Of a stretch of 64,000 nucleotides of DNA, positions 19,023 to 31,950 are shown in pieces. Within the stretch, counting starts at the first letter, position 1, and each line of letters opens with the position of its first letter. The notes under the pieces are model-generated. The model did no database searches. It was not told the DNA's origin and saw only the letters and a list, made by a program, of their open reading frames with translations. The position numbers and the translations under genes are program-made. This stretch comes from Leisingera methylohalidivorans DSM 14336 (GTDB taxonomy: Bacteria; Pseudomonadota; Alphaproteobacteria; Rhodobacterales; Rhodobacteraceae). The stretch covers positions 894,371-958,370 of the forward strand of contig NC_023135.1 in the NCBI RefSeq assembly GCF_000511355.1, read 5' to 3'.

Positions 19023-20864
19023 ATGGCCCTCTCCCGGCGCACAGGACAGCGGTTCCAGGCCTCGATATGGCCGGGGTTTGTCGATGCGATGACCGGGCTT
19101 CTCCTGGTGCTGATGTTCGTGCTGACCATTTTCATGGTGGTCCAGTTTGTACTGCGCGAGACGATCACCGGCCAGGAAAGCCAGCTGGATGAGCTGTCGG
19201 CAGAGGTGAGCGCACTGGCCTCGGCCCTTGGGCTGGAGGAGCGCGAGAACAGCCAGCTGACCGCCCGGCTTGGGGCGCTGACGTCAACCCTCAACACTGC
19301 TGAGCAGGATCTGGATCAGGCCCGCAGCCTGATCACATCATTGACCGCAGAGCGCGACCGGCAGGCTGGTGAACTGGCCGAGGCCGCCAGCCGGATCACC
19401 GGTTTCGAGGCTCAGGTGGCGGCCCTGATCGCCAGCCGCAATGCTGCCGAGACGCGGGTTGCGGATCTGAGCGCCGAACGCGAAAGCCTGGAGGCCGCGC
19501 GCGCCGAACTGCTGAGCGAACAGGAGGCCCTGACTCTCGCTCTGGCGCAAGCCCGCGGCGAGATTGATCTGCAGGTGGAGGCCGCCCGGCTTGCGGCGGC
19601 ACAGCGCGAAGCAATGGAGGCGCTGATCGCAGGTCTGGAGGCGGAAGGCAGCGAACGGACCGCCCGGATTTCCGAACTGCAAGAGCAGCTGAGCGCCGAG
19701 GAATCCGCCCGCCTGGCCGAGGCCGCGGCAGCCGAAGCCCTGCGAAACAAACTGCAGAACGCCGACGCCGAACTCACCGCAATGACACTGGCCCTGGAGG
19801 CGCAGCGCCGGAAGGCGGAGGATACGCTGACCCTGCTGGCTGCAACCGAGGCTGCGAAAAGGCAGCTGGATGCGCAGCTGTCCGAGCTGGAGGCCGCCCG
19901 CGCCGGATCTGATGCAGAGGCGGGCAAGCTGGCGGCAGAGCTGGCCGAAGCCAGGGCCGCCCTGGCAGCAGCCGAGATCCAGGCAGGCGATCTGGAGGTG
20001 CTGCGCCAGCGGCTGCTGGCGGCGGTGACGGCACAGGAAACCGCCGAGGCCAGCGCCGCCGAGCGGCTGAGCCTTGCCGAAGAACGCGCGGCCCTGCTGG
20101 CGCAGGCGCGGGCCTCCCTGTCGCAGGAGCAGGCCATTTCCGAAGAGGCCCGCCGCGAAACCGCGCTGCTGAACCAGCAGGTTGCGGCGCTGCGCGAACA
20201 GCTCGGCGGGCTGCAGGCCATTCTGGATGACTATCAGTCCCGCGACACCGCCCAGCAGGTGCAGTTGCAAAACCTGGGCCAGGATCTGAATGCGGCACTG
20301 GCGCGTGCTGCCTCGGAGGAGCGCAAGCGGCGATTGCTGGAAGAGCAGGAGCGCAAAAGGCTGGAAGCGGAGGCTGCGGATCTGGCCAGCAAGGCGCAGG
20401 ATCTGGAACGCTACCGCTCGGAGTTCTTTGGCCGGTTGCGGGATCTGCTGGGCAATCAGGAAGGCGTGCAGATCCAGGGCGACCGCTTTGTCTTTGCTTC
20501 CGAGGTGCTGTTCACGCCCGGCAGTGCCACCCTGTCGCCCGCGGGCAAGGTGGAGATCGCCAAAGTGGTCTCGATCCTGCAAAGCGTGGTGGCCGCGATC
20601 CCGCCGGAGATCAACTGGATCATCCGGGTGGACGGGCACACGGATGACACGCCGCTGGGCGTGCATCCCAAGTTTGCCGACAACTGGGAGCTCAGCCAGG
20701 GCCGGGCGCTGTCGGTGGTGCGTTATATGGTCGAGGCGCTTGGGGTGCCGCCGTCGCGCCTGGCGGCCAATGGGTTTGGCGAGTATCAGCCGGTGAACCC
20801 TGCGGACACCCCCGAGGCGCGCGCCCAGAACCGCCGGATTGAGCTGAAGTTCACGGAAAAATAA
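19023..20864 (+). CDS. MotB/OmpA-like protein with a very long coiled coil
   Basis: A 613-residue partner of the upstream channel protein. It has a short cytoplasmic N-terminus, then one membrane helix (about 18-44: GFVDAMTGLLLVLMFVLTIF) with D21 at the position of the proton-binding Asp of MotB. Residues about 50-465 are an uninterrupted Ala/Glu/Leu/Arg-rich heptad region, roughly 60 nm if fully coiled. Residues 475-613 are an OmpA-like peptidoglycan-binding domain (VLFTPGSATLSPAGK, VDGHTDDTPLG, NWELSQGRALSVVRYM, NRRIELKF). A proton-driven rotor anchored to the wall is the inferred architecture. It is longer than flagellar MotB (about 300) and differs from Zorya, where the MotA-like ZorA carries the long tail. 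Confidence 0.85.
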   Translation: MALSRRTGQRFQASIWPGFVDAMTGLLLVLMFVLTIFMVVQFVLRETITGQESQLDELSAEVSALASALGLEERENSQLTARLGALTSTLNTAEQDLDQARSLITSLTAERDRQAGELAEAASRITGFEAQVAALIASRNAAETRVADLSAERESLEAARAELLSEQEALTLALAQARGEIDLQVEAARLAAAQREAMEALIAGLEAEGSERTARISELQEQLSAEESARLAEAAAAEALRNKLQNADAELTAMTLALEAQRRKAEDTLTLLAATEAAKRQLDAQLSELEAARAGSDAEAGKLAAELAEARAALAAAEIQAGDLEVLRQRLLAAVTAQETAEASAAERLSLAEERAALLAQARASLSQEQAISEEARRETALLNQQVAALREQLGGLQAILDDYQSRDTAQQVQLQNLGQDLNAALARAASEERKRRLLEEQERKRLEAEAADLASKAQDLERYRSEFFGRLRDLLGNQEGVQIQGDRFVFASEVLFTPGSATLSPAGKVEIAKVVSILQSVVAAIPPEINWIIRVDGHTDDTPLGVHPKFADNWELSQGRALSVVRYMVEALGVPPSRLAANGFGEYQPVNPADTPEARAQNRRIELKFTEK

Positions 20865-21293
20865 GCGGGACTGCGGTTGAGCGGCAGGCGCCGCACCGGC
20901 TGCGGCCGGTTATCTGCGCGGCTGTGCCGGCAAAGCCGCTCCCGGCAGGGTGCAACCCGCTTCACCAATGGAGACAAGCTACTAGCTACGCACGGGTTGC
21001 GGCCCCGCCGGGCAGCAGGGCCCCTTTGAATCTATTGCAAATTCGGGACTAATCAAATTCCGGACCCGGACCATGCGGCACGGGTCCGGGCTGAGGATCC
21101 GCAGGCGGCGGCTCCCGCCCGGCGCCGGCCGCTGCAAGGGCAGCCGCGCCCGTTGGGCCCGGCAGCGGCCGGAGCTTGCGCCCCGGCCGCTGCGGCGGCA
21201 AAACCGCACAGGGCCTGCTCCTTTGAGACCGGCCTCCGCGGGGCGGGAAACGGGGGAGGCGGGAGGCTGCGAGGCCGGATAATTTGAGGCCGG
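20865..21293. other. Non-coding gap between convergent MotB-like and M23 genes
   Basis: 429 bp of very GC-rich sequence without an open frame that looks like a protein on either strand. It contains short repeats of GAGGCCGG near 21270-21290 and their complement CCGGCCTC near 21230, which could form a loose stem downstream of the M23 gene. No promoter or terminator is convincing. Confidence 0.4.
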
Positions 21294-22283
21294 CTACTGG
21301 GAGGCAGGGTTTTCCGGCGGCGCAATCACCATGCTGCGGGTGAAACTGTCAACCTGCCGGCCATTCCGCAACAGGCGGGCGGTGCCGGTATAGCTGCCCT
21401 CCGGCCAGTGCCCGCCGCGCAGGCGGCGTCCGGCGGCGCGGAAAAACTGTGCCTGGTTTTTGTCCAGCTCTTCGCGGTGGGAGACAAGTTCGCCGTCAGG
21501 TCCGGTCACCGTCAGGTCAAGCTGGTCGCCTGCCAGGCCGCCAAAGGCAAAGGCCCAGAACACAAACGCAGGCGCATCCGCAGCCAGCGGTGCGGCGTCC
21601 GCACTGCCCGCCTTGATCGCACTGTACCGGGGGACTGCGGCGCTGAAACCGGCCCCCAGCAGCCCGCCCGGCTGATAGGCCGGCGGATCCGCCCAGAGAG
21701 TCCTGGCCGCAGGGCCGCCGCAGCTGTCCAGGCTGTCCGGCGCGAAGGGGTCCACCACCGCGCCATCCTTGCGCACAGACAGATGCAGATGCGGGAACTG
21801 GGTCTTGCCGGAGAGACCGGCCTCGCCCAGGATATCGCCAGGCTTGACCGTCATGCCGCTTTCCACCCGGACCGAGCCGCGCTTCATGTGGCAATACTGG
21901 GTTTCCCATCCGTTGCCGTGCCGCAGCACCACCCCGTTGCCGCATTCCTTGCCGTCGATTTCTGCGGCATTGGCGTCGGTGGCATATTGGTCCGCCATGC
22001 TGTTGCGGGTGCCAAGGACAACCCCGCCTGCCGCGGCACGCACCAATACGCCTGCCTGCATGTCCGACAGGTAGGGCAGGGCGATATCGGTGCCCTTGTG
22101 GCCGTCGTAACTCAGTGCGCCGCAGGTGAAATCCGTGGCGCCGGGGCCGGGATCGTGGTCGGCGAACTGCTGGATATGGCAGCTGTCGCCCAGGGTGCAG
22201 TCCAGCGGGAACTGCAAAAGAAAACCGCCCGCCGCGGCGGGCGCGGCGAGCGGGATTGCAATTGCCAGCGCGGCAAGGCGCAT
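21294..22283 (-). CDS. M23-family (LytM-like) peptidoglycan endopeptidase
   Basis: A 329-residue secreted zinc metallopeptidase. It has a signal peptide (MRLAALAIAIPLAAPAAAGG), an M23 core with HKGTDIALP (first zinc His and Asp) around residue 60-70, the GVVLRHGNGWETQYCHMKRG strand, and HLHLSVRKDG (H-x-H) near 165. A C-terminal domain of about 120 residues (FVFWAFAFGGLAGDQLDLTV) is Ig-like. Paired cysteines (CTLGDSC and others) fit a periplasmic protein. Its ATG overlaps the clpA stop (TGATG), so it is translated with clpA. Confidence 0.85.
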   Translation of the reverse strand: MRLAALAIAIPLAAPAAAGGFLLQFPLDCTLGDSCHIQQFADHDPGPGATDFTCGALSYDGHKGTDIALPYLSDMQAGVLVRAAAGGVVLGTRNSMADQYATDANAAEIDGKECGNGVVLRHGNGWETQYCHMKRGSVRVESGMTVKPGDILGEAGLSGKTQFPHLHLSVRKDGAVVDPFAPDSLDSCGGPAARTLWADPPAYQPGGLLGAGFSAAVPRYSAIKAGSADAAPLAADAPAFVFWAFAFGGLAGDQLDLTVTGPDGELVSHREELDKNQAQFFRAAGRRLRGGHWPEGSYTGTARLLRNGRQVDSFTRSMVIAPPENPASQ

Positions 22284-24607
22284 CAATCTGCGGTCAGCAG
22301 CGGCGGCTTGTCGCCCGAGATCCGCGGCTTGCTCGGCCCTTCCAGGCGCAGATCCAGTTTGCCGTCCTTGATGCCGACCTTGACAAGGCCGCCCTTGGTC
22401 AGCTTGCCGAACAGCAGCTCTTCGGCGAGCGGCTTCTTGATGTGCTCCTGGATCACCCGGCCCAAAGGCCGCGCGCCCATGCGGTCGTCATAGCCTTTGT
22501 CGGCAAGCCATTCCGCCGCCTTGCGGGTCAGTTCGATCGAGACATTGCGGTCCATCAGCTGGGCTTCCAGCTGCAGCACGAACTTCTCGACCACCTGCAG
22601 GATCACCTCTTTGCCGAGCGGCGCGAAGGAGATCACCGCATCCAGGCGGTTGCGGAATTCCGGCGTGAAGGTGCGCTCGATCGCGGCGGTATCCTCGCCC
22701 TCGCGGCGGTCGCGGCCAAAGCCGATGGCGGCCTTTGCCTGCTCCGACGCGCCGGCGTTGGAGGTCATGATCAGCACCACGTTGCGGAAATTCACCGTGC
22801 GGCCGTTGTGGTCGGTCAGCTGGCCGTTGTCCATCACCTGCAGCAGGATGTTGTAAACGTCCGGATGCGCCTTTTCCATCTCGTCAAGCAGCAGCACGCA
22901 ATGCGGGTGCTGGTCGACGCCATCGGTCAAAAGACCGCCCTGGTCAAAACCGACATAGCCCGGAGGCGCGCCGATCAGCCGGGAGACCGCGTGTTTCTCC
23001 ATGTATTCCGACATGTCGAACCGCAGCAGCTCCACGCCCAGCTGGTCCGCCAGCTGTTTGGCCACCTCGGTCTTGCCGACGCCGGTAGGGCCTGCAAACA
23101 GGTAGTTGCCGATCGGTTTCTCGGGCTCGCGCAGGCCGGCGCGGGCCAGTTTGATCGCGCTGGACAGCGCGGTGATGGCATCATCCTGGCCGAACACCAC
23201 GCGTTTCAGCGATTTCTCCAGGTCCTTCAGCACCTCGGCATCATCCTTGGAAACGCTTTTCGGCGGGATGCGGGCGATCTTGGCGACCACCGCCTCGATC
23301 TCCTTGACGCCGATGGTCTTGCGCCGCTTGCTCTCGATGATCAGATGCTGCGCGGCGCCGGCCTCGTCAATGACGTCGATGGCTTTGTCCGGCAGTTTGC
23401 GGTCGTTGATGTAGCGGGCCGACAGCTCCACCGCGGTCTTGATCGCATCGCCGGTGAACTTGATGCCGTGATGTTCCTCGAAATAGGGCTTCAGCCCCTT
23501 CAGGATCTCGATGGAATCTTCCACCGACGGCTCGTTCACGTCGATTTTCTGGAACCGGCGGGCCAGCGCGCGATCCTTTTCGAAATGCTGGCGGAACTCC
23601 TTATATGTCGTGGAGCCCATGGTGCGCAGCTTGCCGCCCTGCAGGGCAGGTTTCAGCAGGTTGGAGGCATCCATGGCGCCGCCGGAGGTCGCACCGGCAC
23701 CGATCACAGTGTGGATTTCGTCGATGAACAGCACCGCGTCCGGGTGGTCTTCCAGCTCGGTGACCACGGCCTTCAGGCGTTCCTCGAAATCGCCGCGGTA
23801 GCGGGTGCCGGCCAGCAGCGCGCCCATGTCGAGCGAGTATATGGTGGTTTCCGACAGAATCTCCGGGGTTTCGCCAGAGACAATGCGGCGGGCCAGACCT
23901 TCGGCGATGGCGGTTTTGCCGACACCGGGATCGCCGACCAGCAGCGGGTTGTTCTTGCGGCGGCGGCACAGAACCTGGATGCAGCGCTCAACCTCGTGGT
24001 CGCGGCCGATCAGCGGGTCGATATCGCCTTCGCGGGATTTGGCATTGAGGTCGACGCAGTATTTCGCCAGCGCGTTTTCCTTCTTTTCGCCCTCAGGGGC
24101 GGCCGTGATGCTGTCTTCTTCCTGCTCGGCTGCGCCGGAGACCGGCCGGGGTTCGCCGAAAGCGGGATCCTTGGCCACGCCATGGGCAATGAAGTTCACC
24201 GCGTCATAGCGGGTCATTTCCTGATCCTGCAGGAAGTAGGCCGCGTCGCTTTCGCGTTCGGCAAAGATCGCCACCAGCACATTGGCGCCTGTCACTTCGG
24301 TCCGGCCCGAGCTTTGCACATGGATCGCAGCCCGTTGGATGACCCGCTGGAAGGCGGCGGTCGGCACCGCCTCGGATCCATCGATGTCGGTGACCAGATT
24401 GGCAAGATCCTCATCCACGAATTCCACCAGCGAGGATCGCAATTCGGTCAGGTCGACGCTGCAGGCGCGCATCACCCGGGCGGCGTCGGGCTCGTCGATC
24501 AGAGCCAGAAGCAGATGTTCCAGGGTTGCGAATTCGTGACGGCGTTCATTCGCCAGCGCCAGCGCTGCGTGAATGGCCTGTTCCAGGGTGCTCGAGAATG
24601 AAGGCAC
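22283..24607 (-). CDS. clpA: ATP-dependent Clp protease ATP-binding subunit ClpA
   Basis: A 774-residue AAA+ unfoldase that feeds substrates to ClpP. The N-domain is at residues 1-145 (SFSSTLEQAIHAALALANER), D1 Walker A GDPGVGKT at 225-232 with FIDEIHTVIGAG, D2 Walker A GPTGVGKT at 506-513 with LLDEMEKAHPDV, and an IGF tripeptide loop (KAAIGFGRDRREGE) to dock on ClpP. The start is GTG 24607, seven bases after GAGGAG, which gives VPSFSSTL as in other ClpA proteins; 22 codons upstream are open but unlike ClpA. clpS, usually just upstream, is absent here. The sequence upstream (24628-24659) has a GGGTTGG/CCAACCC inverted repeat. Confidence 0.96.
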   Translation of the reverse strand: MPSFSSTLEQAIHAALALANERRHEFATLEHLLLALIDEPDAARVMRACSVDLTELRSSLVEFVDEDLANLVTDIDGSEAVPTAAFQRVIQRAAIHVQSSGRTEVTGANVLVAIFAERESDAAYFLQDQEMTRYDAVNFIAHGVAKDPAFGEPRPVSGAAEQEEDSITAAPEGEKKENALAKYCVDLNAKSREGDIDPLIGRDHEVERCIQVLCRRRKNNPLLVGDPGVGKTAIAEGLARRIVSGETPEILSETTIYSLDMGALLAGTRYRGDFEERLKAVVTELEDHPDAVLFIDEIHTVIGAGATSGGAMDASNLLKPALQGGKLRTMGSTTYKEFRQHFEKDRALARRFQKIDVNEPSVEDSIEILKGLKPYFEEHHGIKFTGDAIKTAVELSARYINDRKLPDKAIDVIDEAGAAQHLIIESKRRKTIGVKEIEAVVAKIARIPPKSVSKDDAEVLKDLEKSLKRVVFGQDDAITALSSAIKLARAGLREPEKPIGNYLFAGPTGVGKTEVAKQLADQLGVELLRFDMSEYMEKHAVSRLIGAPPGYVGFDQGGLLTDGVDQHPHCVLLLDEMEKAHPDVYNILLQVMDNGQLTDHNGRTVNFRNVVLIMTSNAGASEQAKAAIGFGRDRREGEDTAAIERTFTPEFRNRLDAVISFAPLGKEVILQVVEKFVLQLEAQLMDRNVSIELTRKAAEWLADKGYDDRMGARPLGRVIQEHIKKPLAEELLFGKLTKGGLVKVGIKDGKLDLRLEGPSKPRISGDKPPLLTAD

Positions 24608-24783
24608 GGGCGTGCTCCTCTGATCTTGGGTTGGCCGGCAGGGCGGTATTAACCAACCCCTCAGTTCAACCATGTGCTTATATTGTTAGAGTTTGGTTGA
24701 TAGCGCGCCGGCTTCAAGGGCTTTTCTGCATTTTGGGGTCACAATTATTTTCTCCCTGTTGCGCCCGGATCCCCTTGATTTGC

Positions 24784-25557
24784 TCAGAAATTGTCTTTCC
24801 GCTTACGGATTTCTGCAAAAACCTCAGCGTCTTCAGCACCTTCCATGCCAAGGTGCGCTCTTACGGCACTGTCGCCGGCGCGCAGGAACGGATTGGTGTC
24901 AAGCTCAAGCTGCAAGGTCGACGGCACCGTGGGGCTGCCGTCGCTCCGGGCCTTTGCGATATCACGGATACGCGCCTGCAACGCCGGGTTGCCGGGGTCG
25001 GCGGTGATTGCAAAGGCACCGTTGGACTGGGTGTATTCATGTCCGGAATAGACCATAGTGTGCGGCGGCAGCGCGGCAAGCCGCGTCAGGCTGCTCCACA
25101 TTTGCTGCGGCGTGCCCTCAAACAGCCGTCCGCACCCCAGCGCCATCAGGCTGTCAGCGGTGAACACGGCCTTTGAGCCGGGCAGGTAAAAGGCAATATG
25201 GCCAACGGTGTGGCCGGAGACATCCATCACCTGCACCTCTTCGCCCAGCAGGGTGAAGCTGCCGCCATCCTCGACCGCGGTATCCAGGGCGGGCAGCCGG
25301 TGGGCGTCGGCCGCAGCGCCGATGACCTTTGCGCCGTATGCCGCCTTCAGCTCCTGAACCCCGTCCACATGGTCCCAGTGATGATGGGTCAGCAGGATCC
25401 AGTCCAGCCCCCAGCCGCGCGCCGACAGCGCCGATTTGACGGCGGCGGCCTCGGGCGCATCCACCAGCGCGGTTTCGCCTGATGCGGGATTATGGATCAA
25501 AAAGGCATAGTTGTCCGCCAAACAGGGCAGGGTGATGATCTCAAGAGGCATGGTCAT
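24784..25557 (-). CDS. gloB: Hydroxyacylglutathione hydrolase (glyoxalase II)
   Basis: A 257-residue metallo-beta-lactamase-fold thioesterase that hydrolyses S-D-lactoylglutathione in methylglyoxal detoxification. THHHWDH (about residues 57-63) is the binuclear metal motif, with [28 protein letters not shown] and [10 protein letters not shown] supplying the remaining ligands. The C-terminal helical glutathione-binding domain ([11 protein letters not shown]) is present. Two in-frame ATGs (25557 and 25551) are possible. Divergent from the methyltransferase gene by 55 bp. Confidence 0.93.
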   Translation of the reverse strand: MTMPLEIITLPCLADNYAFLIHNPASGETALVDAPEAAAVKSALSARGWGLDWILLTHHHWDHVDGVQELKAAYGAKVIGAAADAHRLPALDTAVEDGGSFTLLGEEVQVMDVSGHTVGHIAFYLPGSKAVFTADSLMALGCGRLFEGTPQQMWSSLTRLAALPPHTMVYSGHEYTQSNGAFAITADPGNPALQARIRDIAKARSDGSPTVPSTLQLELDTNPFLRAGDSAVRAHLGMEGAEDAEVFAEIRKRKDNF

Positions 25558-25612
25558 TCGCCTTTACATTGCTAAACTGCGCCCAGATTGGCCGAAGCAG
25601 CAGGCACCCGCA

Positions 25613-26359
25613 ATGCATCTTGATGTTCAGGATCTCAGGAACTTCTATTACCGCAGCACCCTGGGGCGGGCGGCGCAGGCGTCGATCCGCGGCCGGCTGC
25701 TGGAAATCTGGCCCGGGACCAAGGGGCTGACGGTGGCGGGGTTCGGTTTTGCCGCGCCGCTGCTGCGTCCCTACCTGCCGGAGGCGCGCCGGGTGATGGC
25801 GCTGATGCCGGGGCCGCAGGGGGTCATGCAATGGCCGGCCGGGATGCCCAATGTCTCGGTCCTGTGCGAGGAAACCAGCTGGCCCATCGATACCGGCAGG
25901 GTGGACCGGCTGGTGGTGATGCATGGTCTGGAAACCTCGGAGCGGCCCGCGAAGCTGCTGGAAGAATGCTGGCGGGTGCTGGGGCCGGGGGGCAGGGCGA
26001 TTTTCGTGGTTCCAAACCGGGCGGGCCTATGGGCGCGTTCGGATCTGACGCCGTTCGGCTTCGGCCGCCCGTACACGCTGCGCCAGCTCGAAGGCCAGCT
26101 GCGCCAGCACCAGTTCGCCATCGAACAGCATACCGCCGCCCTCTACCGGCTGCCCAGCCACAAGCGGTTCTGGCTGAAATCCGGCGCGATGCTGGAAAAA
26201 ATGGGCCGCAAACTGCCTGCGATGCTGGCCGGCGGCGTGTTCATGGTTGAGGTCAGCAAGCAAACCCATCCGCAGCGCGGCCACATGACCCGCACCAAAA
26301 CCCCCAGCCGCATCCGGGTGCTGGAAGGGTTGTCGAACCCGATGCCGGAACCAGCCTGA
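25613..26359 (+). CDS. Class I SAM-dependent methyltransferase-like protein
   Basis: A 248-residue protein starting [19 protein letters not shown], typical of a roseobacter family next to gloB. The Rossmann core is weakened: [17 protein letters not shown] replaces the usual GCGxG loop, the acidic end of beta-2 is not evident, but [38 protein letters not shown] is a good motif post-I to III. The C-terminal 60 residues are basic. Substrate unknown. ATG 25613 is chosen because the start further upstream lies inside gloB. Confidence 0.7.
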   Translation: MHLDVQDLRNFYYRSTLGRAAQASIRGRLLEIWPGTKGLTVAGFGFAAPLLRPYLPEARRVMALMPGPQGVMQWPAGMPNVSVLCEETSWPIDTGRVDRLVVMHGLETSERPAKLLEECWRVLGPGGRAIFVVPNRAGLWARSDLTPFGFGRPYTLRQLEGQLRQHQFAIEQHTAALYRLPSHKRFWLKSGAMLEKMGRKLPAMLAGGVFMVEVSKQTHPQRGHMTRTKTPSRIRVLEGLSNPMPEPA

Positions 26360-26753
26360 CCGGTCCCGGGCTGATCCGGCCTGCCGGTGCTGCATTTCGA
26401 TTCCCTGAAACTGCCTTCGCGGCGGCGGGAATGCCCGAAAACGGGGGCAAGGCCCGATATGTGACGTTTTCGGTCGCAATTGCCGGGTTCCGGAATCGCC
26501 AAATCCTGCAGTTCAGCCGCTGTTTTTTATTTATCGACTGTGGTCAAAGGGCCGCACTTGCCTTAAAGCTTTGAAAACATTGAAAACATGCTTCTTCCCG
26601 TTACCGTTATAGACAGTTGATAGGTCGCATCCGCTCTGCTAGACCCACGCTGATTTCAACGCCCCGCTGCCAATGGGGGATGACTCACGCCCCCGGACGC
26701 CGCCTGTGGCCGGGTACGCCAACCGGGGCCAATAACATATCGGAAGGGTGGAC
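26360..26753 (+). promoter_or_regulatory. Upstream region of the atp operon
   Basis: 394 bp without a gene. About 26530-26630 is AT-rich, with a repeated TTGAAAACA word (two copies near 26571-26589) followed by a TTATAGAC-like -10. The spacing to any -35 is not standard (22 bp), so I do not place a promoter exactly. The last 20 bp carry GGAAGG as ribosome-binding site for atpH. Confidence 0.4.
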
Positions 26754-27314
26754 GTGTCCGAACCAGCTTCGATTTCTGCAGGCATTGCCGCGCGCTATGC
26801 CACGGCGGTGTTCGACATCGCGGAAGAAAACAAGGCGCTCGACAGCCTTGAAACCAGCATCAATGACCTGGCAGCCGCGCTGGCTGACAGCGAAGACCTC
26901 AACAACCTGATCCACTCGCCGCTGGTGTCGCGCGACGAGCAGGGCGCCGCAATCACTGCGGTGGCTGACAAGATGGGCCTGGATCCCGTCCTGCGCAATA
27001 CCCTGGCTCTGATGGCCGACAAGCGCCGCCTGTTTGTGGTGCCCGCGCTGATCGATGCGCTGCGCGCCCGTCTGGCCGAAGCCCGCGGCGAAGTCACCGC
27101 CGAGGTGGTGTCCGCCAAGGCGCTGACCAAGACCCAAAGCGAAAAGCTGGCCAAGACCCTGGCCGAGCGCGTGGGCAAGAAAGTTACCATCAATGCTTCC
27201 GTCGATGCCTCCATCATCGGCGGACTTGTCGTTAAAGTGGGCTCGAAGATGATCGACAGCTCGATCCGCTCCAAGCTCAACTCCCTACAGAATGCAATGA
27301 AAGAGGTCGGATAA
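26754..27314 (+). CDS. atpH: F1F0 ATP synthase subunit delta
   Basis: A 186-residue peripheral-stalk OSCP protein that connects F1 with the b subunits. The N-terminal helical bundle has GIAARYATAVFDIA and the C-terminal part has the family signature GGLVVKVGSKMIDSSIRSKL. GTG 26754 follows GGAAGG at a suitable distance and yields the typical SEPASIS start; a GTG two codons earlier is an alternative. First gene of atpHAGDC, whose F0 genes (atpBEF) are elsewhere, as usual in alphaproteobacteria. Confidence 0.95.
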   Translation: MSEPASISAGIAARYATAVFDIAEENKALDSLETSINDLAAALADSEDLNNLIHSPLVSRDEQGAAITAVADKMGLDPVLRNTLALMADKRRLFVVPALIDALRARLAEARGEVTAEVVSAKALTKTQSEKLAKTLAERVGKKVTINASVDASIIGGLVVKVGSKMIDSSIRSKLNSLQNAMKEVG

Positions 27315-28853
<1,539 letters not shown>

Positions 28854-28868
28854 GGGGGATCCCAGGCA

Positions 28869-29744
28869 ATGCCGAACCTTAAGGACCTGAAAACCAGGAT
28901 CGCGTCGGTCAAATCGACCCGCAAGATCACAAAAGCCATGCAGATGGTGGCCGCGGCGAAACTTCGCCGCGCCCAGGAAGCTGCCGAGGACTCCCGCCCC
29001 TACACCAAACGGTTCAACGCCGTGATGGCAGGGCTGGCGGCCTCGGTCGGCGGCAGCGAGTCAGCCCCCAAGCTGCTTCGCGGCACCGGCAGCGACCAGA
29101 CCCATCTGCTCGTCGTGATGACCGCCGAGCGCGGTCTGTGCGGCGGTTTCAACTCGAACATCGCCAAGCTCGCCCGCCAGAAAGCGGCCGAGCTGAAGGC
29201 CGCGGGCAAGACGGTCAAGGTTCTGACCGTCGGCAAAAAGGGCCGTGACGCCCTGAAACGCGACCTCGGCGGTGATTTCGTCGGCCATGTTGACCTCAGC
29301 GACTTCAAGCGCATCGGCTATGCCAATGCGCAGGGCATCGCCAAGGACATCCTGACCCGGTTCGATGCTGGCGAATTCGATGTTGCCACGATCTTCTTTG
29401 CGGAGTTCGTCAACGTCGTGACCCAGATCCCGACCGCGCAGCAGATCATCCCGGCCTCTTACGAGGGCGGCGACGCTGAAGGCGCATCTGCGGTTTATGA
29501 CTACGAGCCCGGCGAAGAGCAGATCCTTGCGGACCTGCTGCCGCGCGGCGTGTCAACGCAGATCTTCTCGGCGCTGCTGGAAAACGGAGCATCCGAACAG
29601 GGTGCCCGGATGAGCGCGATGGACAACGCGACCCGCAACGCGGGCGAAATGATCGACAAGCTGACGATCCAGTACAACCGCTCCCGCCAGGCCGTGATCA
29701 CCAACGAGCTGATTGAAATCATTTCGGGCGCTGAGGCGCTCTAA
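28869..29744 (+). CDS. atpG: F1F0 ATP synthase subunit gamma
   Basis: A 291-residue central-stalk rotor. The N-terminal helix ([20 protein letters not shown]) and C-terminal helix ([20 protein letters not shown] and [14 protein letters not shown]) form the coiled coil that turns inside the hexamer. The globular Rossmann-like middle has [13 protein letters not shown]. Sits 15 bp after atpA. Confidence 0.97.
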   Translation: MPNLKDLKTRIASVKSTRKITKAMQMVAAAKLRRAQEAAEDSRPYTKRFNAVMAGLAASVGGSESAPKLLRGTGSDQTHLLVVMTAERGLCGGFNSNIAKLARQKAAELKAAGKTVKVLTVGKKGRDALKRDLGGDFVGHVDLSDFKRIGYANAQGIAKDILTRFDAGEFDVATIFFAEFVNVVTQIPTAQQIIPASYEGGDAEGASAVYDYEPGEEQILADLLPRGVSTQIFSALLENGASEQGARMSAMDNATRNAGEMIDKLTIQYNRSRQAVITNELIEIISGAEAL

Positions 29745-31190
<1,446 letters not shown>

Positions 31191-31246
31191 GACTGGATTT
31201 TCCCCTGCGCCCCGGCGGTGCAGGGGAACCCTGAAAGGAGGCCCCA

Positions 31247-31660
31247 ATGGCACAAACGATGCAATTCGACCTCGTGAGCCCCGAGCGGAGCCTGGCTTCG
31301 CTTCAGGCCAGCGCGGTCCAGATCCCCGGTGCGGAAGGCGACATGACGGCGATGCCGAGCCATGCGCCCACCATCACCACCCTGCGCCCCGGCGTGCTGA
31401 AGGTCGAAAGCCCGGACGGCAACTCGGAGTATGTGGTCACCGGCGGCTTTGCTGAAATCGGCGGCGACAGCCTGTCGGTTCTGGCCGAGCACGCGATCCC
31501 GATGGCCGAGATGACCCGCGACCAGATGGACGCGCTGATCGAAGACGCCCGCGAGATGTACAAGACCGCAAAAGAGGAAGACCAGCCGCACGGGCTGGTC
31601 GAGGACGCAGCCAAGCTGCTCGCCGACATGGAAGCCCTGGGCACCCATATGTCCCTCTGA
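31247..31660 (+). CDS. atpC: F1F0 ATP synthase subunit epsilon
   Basis: A 137-residue rotor subunit. The N-terminal beta-sandwich has [29 protein letters not shown] and a [10 protein letters not shown] strand. The C-terminal helical part ([16 protein letters not shown]) is ordinary in length, so inhibitory folding is possible. It ends the operon and is followed by a terminator. AAAGGAGG precedes ATG 31247. Confidence 0.95.
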   Translation: MAQTMQFDLVSPERSLASLQASAVQIPGAEGDMTAMPSHAPTITTLRPGVLKVESPDGNSEYVVTGGFAEIGGDSLSVLAEHAIPMAEMTRDQMDALIEDAREMYKTAKEEDQPHGLVEDAAKLLADMEALGTHMSL

Positions 31661-31686
31661 TCCAAACGCGGATTGGACGATTTTGA

Positions 31687-31716
31687 AACCGGCTCCCTTC
31701 TGGGGGCCGGTTTTTT
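31687..31716 (+). terminator. Rho-independent terminator of the atp operon
   Basis: AACCGGCTCCC at 31687-31697 pairs with GGGGGCCGGTT at 31702-31712 around a TTCT loop, with one G-T wobble, and runs into six T residues. It is 26 bp after the atpC stop and is the strongest terminator in the window. Confidence 0.92.
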
Positions 31717-31950
31717 CGTCGGGGAAGGCTGTTTGGCGAGGCTTGCCTGGAGCGGCAAATCACCCGCCGGAAGGGCATTTTCACCGGGCTGCCCTTTGAA
31801 GAAGGGTTTGGCCCGCTGTCCGCACTGCGGACAAAGGTTGAATTCGCCGCGGTTGCTCCAATGACCGCTTTCAGTTGCCGGCCTGCGCTAAGGATCACCT
31901 GTTGGAAAGCGTGTCTTGCCAAAGGCATCCAATGAAACTACATGCGCAGT

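Noticed and set aside
17829..20864. Zorya anti-phage system
   Set aside because: Only MotA/MotB-like genes are present. The long tail is on the MotB-like, not the MotA-like protein, and no helicase or nuclease partner (ZorC, ZorD or ZorE) is adjacent.
22256..24601. A 781-codon open frame on the plus strand opposite clpA
   Set aside because: It is the antisense shadow of a GC-rich gene. The minus strand encodes full-length ClpA with all motifs.
31673..31864. Small plus-strand frame with a CPHCGQ zinc-ribbon-like word near zinT
   Set aside because: It begins within the atp terminator and has no other zinc-ribbon half or ribosome-binding site, so it is probably chance.
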